Shown here: positions 6,312-8,597 of the stretch, piece by piece | Layout: every line of letters starts with the position of its first letter | Position numbering within the stretch: the stretch's first letter is position 1 | DNA from: Eudoraea sp. | GTDB taxonomy: Bacteria; Bacteroidota; Bacteroidia; Flavobacteriales; Flavobacteriaceae | Assembly (NCBI GenBank): GCA_013041785.1 | Contig: JABDRK010000195.1 | Span: 1 to 8,597, forward strand | Direction: 5' to 3' | DNA: 8,597 nucleotides | Notes under the pieces: model-generated | What the model saw: the letters and a program-made list of their open reading frames with translations, nothing else | Told to the model about the DNA's origin: nothing | The model's database searches: none | Made by a program: the position numbers and the translations under genes

Positions 6312-6812
6312 ATGCAAGTGAAAAGTAGATACCGCTATTGGCGGATGCGCCGTATCAAAGACCCCAAACAACGGTTGTACTCCGGACTGATCCTGGTGGG
6401 TGCTGGCATCCTTCTCTTTCGTACCCTCCGCATGGTCCTGGTAGAGCAGGCTTTCGATATCCTGGTGGAATGGGTTTACACCTTACTGATTCTGGAGTTT
6501 ATGATCGATCTGGGCTGCTTGCTGGCTGCCTCACGCTGGTTTGTGCTCAGTAAGTGGAAGTATGCCAGTTCTGCTTTAAAACTCGGAGCATGGGCCGCTA
6601 TTCTCCATGCTTTTCGGGTCCTGATCTATGTTTTGGGTCGAACCGGACCCTGGGTAAATTTCGATGTAAAACCCGAATACCATGCCAGTTACACTTTTGA
6701 CTGGTTTTGGGTCTATTTTGCGGCGGGATTTTCCGCTTTGGCATTGATAGGAGTATATGTCACCTGGCGACTCTGGCTCCGTTATAAAAGCAAGTATGAT
6801 CAATATTTCTGA
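6312..6812 (+). CDS. Hypothetical four-helix integral membrane protein
   Basis: I do not recognise this family. The 166-residue product has a strongly basic N-terminus (KSRYRYWRMRRIKDPKQR). Four hydrophobic segments follow at about 22-38, 48-74, 88-108 and 130-153, and the short C-terminal tail is basic and aromatic (RLWLRYKSKYDQYF). A charged or polar loop lies between helices 3 and 4 (GRTGPWVNFDVKPEYHASYTF). By the positive-inside rule both ends are probably cytoplasmic. Trp and Tyr are abundant at the helix borders. It follows pccB on the same strand after 73 bases with no visible terminator, so read-through from the carboxylase operon is possible. Alternatively it has its own promoter in the gap, though I see no good -7 match. 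An internal ATG at codon 12 is a possible later start. No catalytic motif is visible. Confidence 0.75.
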   Translation: MQVKSRYRYWRMRRIKDPKQRLYSGLILVGAGILLFRTLRMVLVEQAFDILVEWVYTLLILEFMIDLGCLLAASRWFVLSKWKYASSALKLGAWAAILHAFRVLIYVLGRTGPWVNFDVKPEYHASYTFDWFWVYFAAGFSALALIGVYVTWRLWLRYKSKYDQYF

Positions 6813-6847
6813 AATTTGGTATTACCCGGGAGGAAATTAGAAACACC

Positions 6848-8104
6848 TTAGAGGTAGATCATGGCCTGAAGAATAATATAGTTTGATTTCGTGCTTCCAA
6901 ATACATCATTTTTATACTCCAGGGTAAATTTAGAATGGTGGCCGCTCCTGTAGGCGTTGATTCCGATTCCAATGGAATTCCTGTTATCATCCACAGCATC
7001 GTACGACTGCCATTCATAGCTTAGATAAGGCTGATATCTTCTTCTGGTTATTTCGCCTTTAAAAACGTAGCCGGTATGAGCACAAAAAAAGCTACCTGTG
7101 CCGTATGGCCCAAGCAGGTAATCTCTTCCATAATCCGCAACCTGGAAAAGGGCATAGGCTGAAAAGGCGTTTCCTTTATCACTTAGCGGGGTATCATAAA
7201 AGGCATCAACGGCATAAATAAAGACATCCTCGCCTGCAAGTTCTGGCTGAAGCGTTGTACCGTTATCTATTACTGAACCACTTGGGTGATAGAAAAAACC
7301 TGCTCCTATATTGAAAATGCGTTTCTCTCCCAGATAGGTTCCCACCTTGTAAGGTAATAGATTGGATTCCTCATCCAAAAACTGGTAGTCAAAATAGCCT
7401 GCAATGGTCTTTCCAGCTTCTTTTGAACCGAGAAGTTCCCTTCCCCCGTAGACCGCTTCACCACCGGGTTGCGGTGTACGTACATCTAAGGTTGATAACG
7501 ATGCTTCGTTAACGGATACACGATATTGCAGTTTGTTGAATCTTCCCTTTGCGAAAATACCCACATGCCGACCGAATTGATCAGAAAGCCCCAGGGTAGC
7601 CCAGGCCTGTCGGTGATTATCAAGCGTCATCATATTCAGGGTGCTTTGGCTGTTTAGTCGGGATATCCCGTTGAAATAATGAAGCCCACCTCCTAGGGCA
7701 TGGTTTTTCCCGTAACTGTATTCCACCCATGCCCCGTGAAAAAACAACTGGGAACCCTCACCAGTGCCAAGAGGACTTAATGTATTACTGTTTAAGTTGT
7801 TTAAACCGAAATGCGTTACAATAAGGAAGTCCCTGTTTAGCTGTGAATATATTAAAATCCGGGCCCGGCGCAGATTAAAATCAAGTTGGCTGTTTTCGTT
7901 CCCATTGCTGTCGAGCGTATCGTCGAAATTATACAGGGCCTGCCCCTGTACCCAGGAAACAATACGCAGGTATTTGGAACCATCGTCGCTTAGTTGGAAT
8001 TTGAATCCACCGTCATAATTGGGAAAGCCTTGTGCCTTTATCGGATGATAAACCAACAGTAAAAGCCCACATAGCAGGAGGGCCGGTTTTCGAAGTGATT
8101 TCAT
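6848..8104 (-). CDS. Outer-membrane beta-barrel porin-like protein (OprO/OprP-like)
   Basis: This is probably a diffusion porin in the outer membrane; its substrate is unknown. The 418-residue precursor begins with a signal peptide: basic residues at 2-6, a hydrophobic core at 8-19 (ALLLCGLLLLVY), and a cut near KAQ (after about residue 24 or 25). The mature part alternates polar and hydrophobic residues as in barrel strands, with periplasmic-turn-like repeats such as LDFNLRRARILIYSQLNRDFLIVTHFGLNN (two parts, about residues 73-102). Hairpin pairs continue to the end, which closes with a terminal strand SNYIILQAMIYL. The RRAR motif followed by a strand resembles phosphate-selective porin (OprO/OprP) proteins. 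The gene converges on the unknown membrane protein across a 35-base gap without an obvious terminator. Its upstream region has two perfect inverted repeats. The beta-barrel call is firm, the exact family less so. Confidence 0.78.
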   Translation of the reverse strand: MKSLRKPALLLCGLLLLVYHPIKAQGFPNYDGGFKFQLSDDGSKYLRIVSWVQGQALYNFDDTLDSNGNENSQLDFNLRRARILIYSQLNRDFLIVTHFGLNNLNSNTLSPLGTGEGSQLFFHGAWVEYSYGKNHALGGGLHYFNGISRLNSQSTLNMMTLDNHRQAWATLGLSDQFGRHVGIFAKGRFNKLQYRVSVNEASLSTLDVRTPQPGGEAVYGGRELLGSKEAGKTIAGYFDYQFLDEESNLLPYKVGTYLGEKRIFNIGAGFFYHPSGSVIDNGTTLQPELAGEDVFIYAVDAFYDTPLSDKGNAFSAYALFQVADYGRDYLLGPYGTGSFFCAHTGYVFKGEITRRRYQPYLSYEWQSYDAVDDNRNSIGIGINAYRSGHHSKFTLEYKNDVFGSTKSNYIILQAMIYL

Positions 8105-8136
8105 GTATATAATATTAACAGGCGGTCGTCAGACAA

Positions 8137-8163
8137 CCTTAGAAATACGGTACAATTCTAAGG
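8137..8163 (-). promoter_or_regulatory. 27-base inverted repeat upstream of the porin gene (candidate operator)
   Basis: Perfect 8-base arms CCTTAGAA (8137-8144) and TTCTAAGG (8156-8163) flank an 11-base spacer that itself contains TACGGTA. The near edge lies 32 bases before the porin ATG, so the repeat sits where a promoter or 5' leader would be. As DNA it fits a dimeric regulator site with half-sites about two helical turns apart. As RNA it would form an 8-pair hairpin with an 11-base loop. A further copy, CTAAGG, occurs at 8241-8246 without a partner. No regulator can be named from the site. Confidence 0.42.
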
Positions 8164-8192
8164 CAATAAGTTGTAGAATTTTATGATTCTTG

Positions 8193-8229
8193 TCATGATT
8201 TTTAAAGTAGTTTTATCTGTAAATCATGA
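8193..8229 (-). promoter_or_regulatory. Second inverted repeat with ATGATT half-sites upstream of the porin
   Basis: Perfect 9-base arms TCATGATTT (8193-8201) and AAATCATGA (8221-8229) are separated by 19 bases. An extra direct copy of ATGATT at 8183-8188 lies exactly 12 bases from the one at 8195-8200, giving three related boxes within 45 bases. The block is 89 or more bases upstream of the porin ATG. It could be an upstream activator-binding region, or it could pair as a long-loop hairpin at the 3' end of the anmK transcript. AT-richness raises the chance of coincidence. Confidence 0.33.
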
Positions 8230-8277
8230 TATACCCTAACTAAGGAAAATAAAAGCCCATTTAGCTAATTTTACGTA

Positions 8278-8597
8278 TTAACTGGGCAAATAAATGACCC
8301 CGGAAACACTGTCACAGCACGCTCCGGTAACGGATGCCAGAATATTGGTCCGTTGTTCCATCCTTAATACCCCCATTAGACCAAAAACCAGGGCTTCCTT
8401 GTAATCCACCAGTATTTTGTCCGGGACGATGACCGTAGCCTGGCCTTCCAGTTTTTTAGTCAGGAGCTGGATGAGATAATCATTGTTTGCTCCTCCACCG
8501 GTAACTAAAAGCGTATTGTTATCCGGATTTAAATGCGTTCTTACCTGGGCTGCAACCTGATCGGTAATATGATGAACCGACGTACATAAAAGATTGT
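8278..8597 (-). CDS. anmK: Anhydro-N-acetylmuramic acid kinase, C-terminal part
   Basis: The gene enters from the right edge; about 105 C-terminal codons and the TAA stop are present. AnmK is a cytoplasmic sugar kinase of the ASKHA fold that opens 1,6-anhydro-MurNAc and phosphorylates it to MurNAc-6-phosphate in cell-wall recycling. The visible segment contains VTGGGANNDYLIQLL, which is the nucleotide-binding block typical of the family (usually GGGAHN, here GGGANN). It also has the C-terminal markers IVPDKILVDYKEALVFGLMGVLR and ASVTGACCDSVSGVIYL, both close to known AnmK ends. The reading frame is open without interruption to the window edge. It does not overlap any neighbour and precedes the porin by 173 bases on the same strand. 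The N-terminal kinase half lies outside the window. Confidence 0.88.
   Translation of the reverse strand, partial: NLLCTSVHHITDQVAAQVRTHLNPDNNTLLVTGGGANNDYLIQLLTKKLEGQATVIVPDKILVDYKEALVFGLMGVLRMEQRTNILASVTGACCDSVSGVIYLPS

Larger units (their letters stand above)
8105..8277. other. Intergenic region between anmK and the porin gene
   Basis: These 173 bases lie upstream of the porin and downstream of anmK, both on the minus strand, and must carry the porin's promoter and any anmK terminator. The region is AT-rich. It holds two perfect inverted repeats (8137-8163 and 8193-8229), listed separately, and three copies of CTAAGG or its complement. No full TAnnTTTG -7 box with a spaced TTG is visible; TAGAATTG on the minus strand is one mismatch away. 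No strong GC hairpin with T tract follows the anmK stop, only an AT-rich stretch with a weak AGC/GCT pairing before TTTTATTTT. Confidence 0.6.

Noticed and set aside
6813..6847. Bidirectional terminator between the converging membrane-protein and porin genes
   Set aside because: The 35-base gap has only a short CCCGGG palindrome and a 5-base AATTT/AAATT pairing, with no GC stem plus T tract in either direction.
8068..8073. Possible lipobox cysteine in the porin signal peptide (LLLCG)
   Set aside because: The Cys is in the middle of the hydrophobic core, the residue before it is Leu instead of Gly, Ala or Ser, and a standard cut at KAQ follows.
8230..8277. Intrinsic terminator of anmK
   Set aside because: Only a 3-base AGC/GCT pairing precedes the T-rich run on the minus strand, too weak to call.

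Overview
The window looks like chromosomal DNA from a marine or soil Flavobacteriia (phylum Bacteroidota). This rests on family-level resemblance: a three-polypeptide acyl-CoA carboxylase, a short methylmalonyl-CoA mutase beta subunit, an outer-membrane porin with a signal peptide ending in KAQ, few clear Shine-Dalgarno sites, and some weak matches to the Bacteroidota -7 box (TAnnTTTG). No rRNA, tRNA, insertion sequence, phage gene or CRISPR array is visible. Every gene is intact except the two cut by the window edges.

Layout. Positions 1-2442 hold a tightly packed minus-strand operon, in transcription order: udk (uridine kinase), a FtsB/DivIC-type divisome protein, mutA (methylmalonyl-CoA mutase beta subunit) and mutB (alpha subunit, only its N-terminus is inside the window). 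udk and ftsB are separated by 6 bases; ftsB/mutA and mutA/mutB each overlap by 11 bases with nearly identical junction sequences. Positions 2443-2753 are a 311-base divergent intergenic region with several inverted repeats. Positions 2754-6238 are a plus-strand operon encoding a biotin carboxyl carrier protein, a biotin carboxylase and a carboxyltransferase. A four-helix membrane protein of unknown function follows at 6312-6812. A minus-strand outer-membrane porin-like gene (6848-8104) converges on it. Its 173-base upstream region carries two perfect inverted repeats. The right edge holds the C-terminal third of anmK (anhydro-N-acetylmuramic acid kinase) on the minus strand.

How the genes work together. 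The plus operon most likely encodes propionyl-CoA carboxylase, which makes (S)-methylmalonyl-CoA. The minus operon encodes the mutase that turns (R)-methylmalonyl-CoA into succinyl-CoA. The two ends of the propionate-to-succinyl-CoA route therefore lie back to back across one intergenic region. The linking epimerase and the MeaB-type G-protein chaperone are not in the window. udk (pyrimidine salvage) and ftsB (division) are functionally unrelated passengers at the front of the mutase operon. anmK (cell-wall recycling) and the porin are separate units.

I see no convincing new defence, mobile or biosynthetic system. The points most worth a second look are the structured intergenic regions, the back-to-back pathway arrangement, the repeated 11-base overlaps, the short MutA and the unknown membrane protein.
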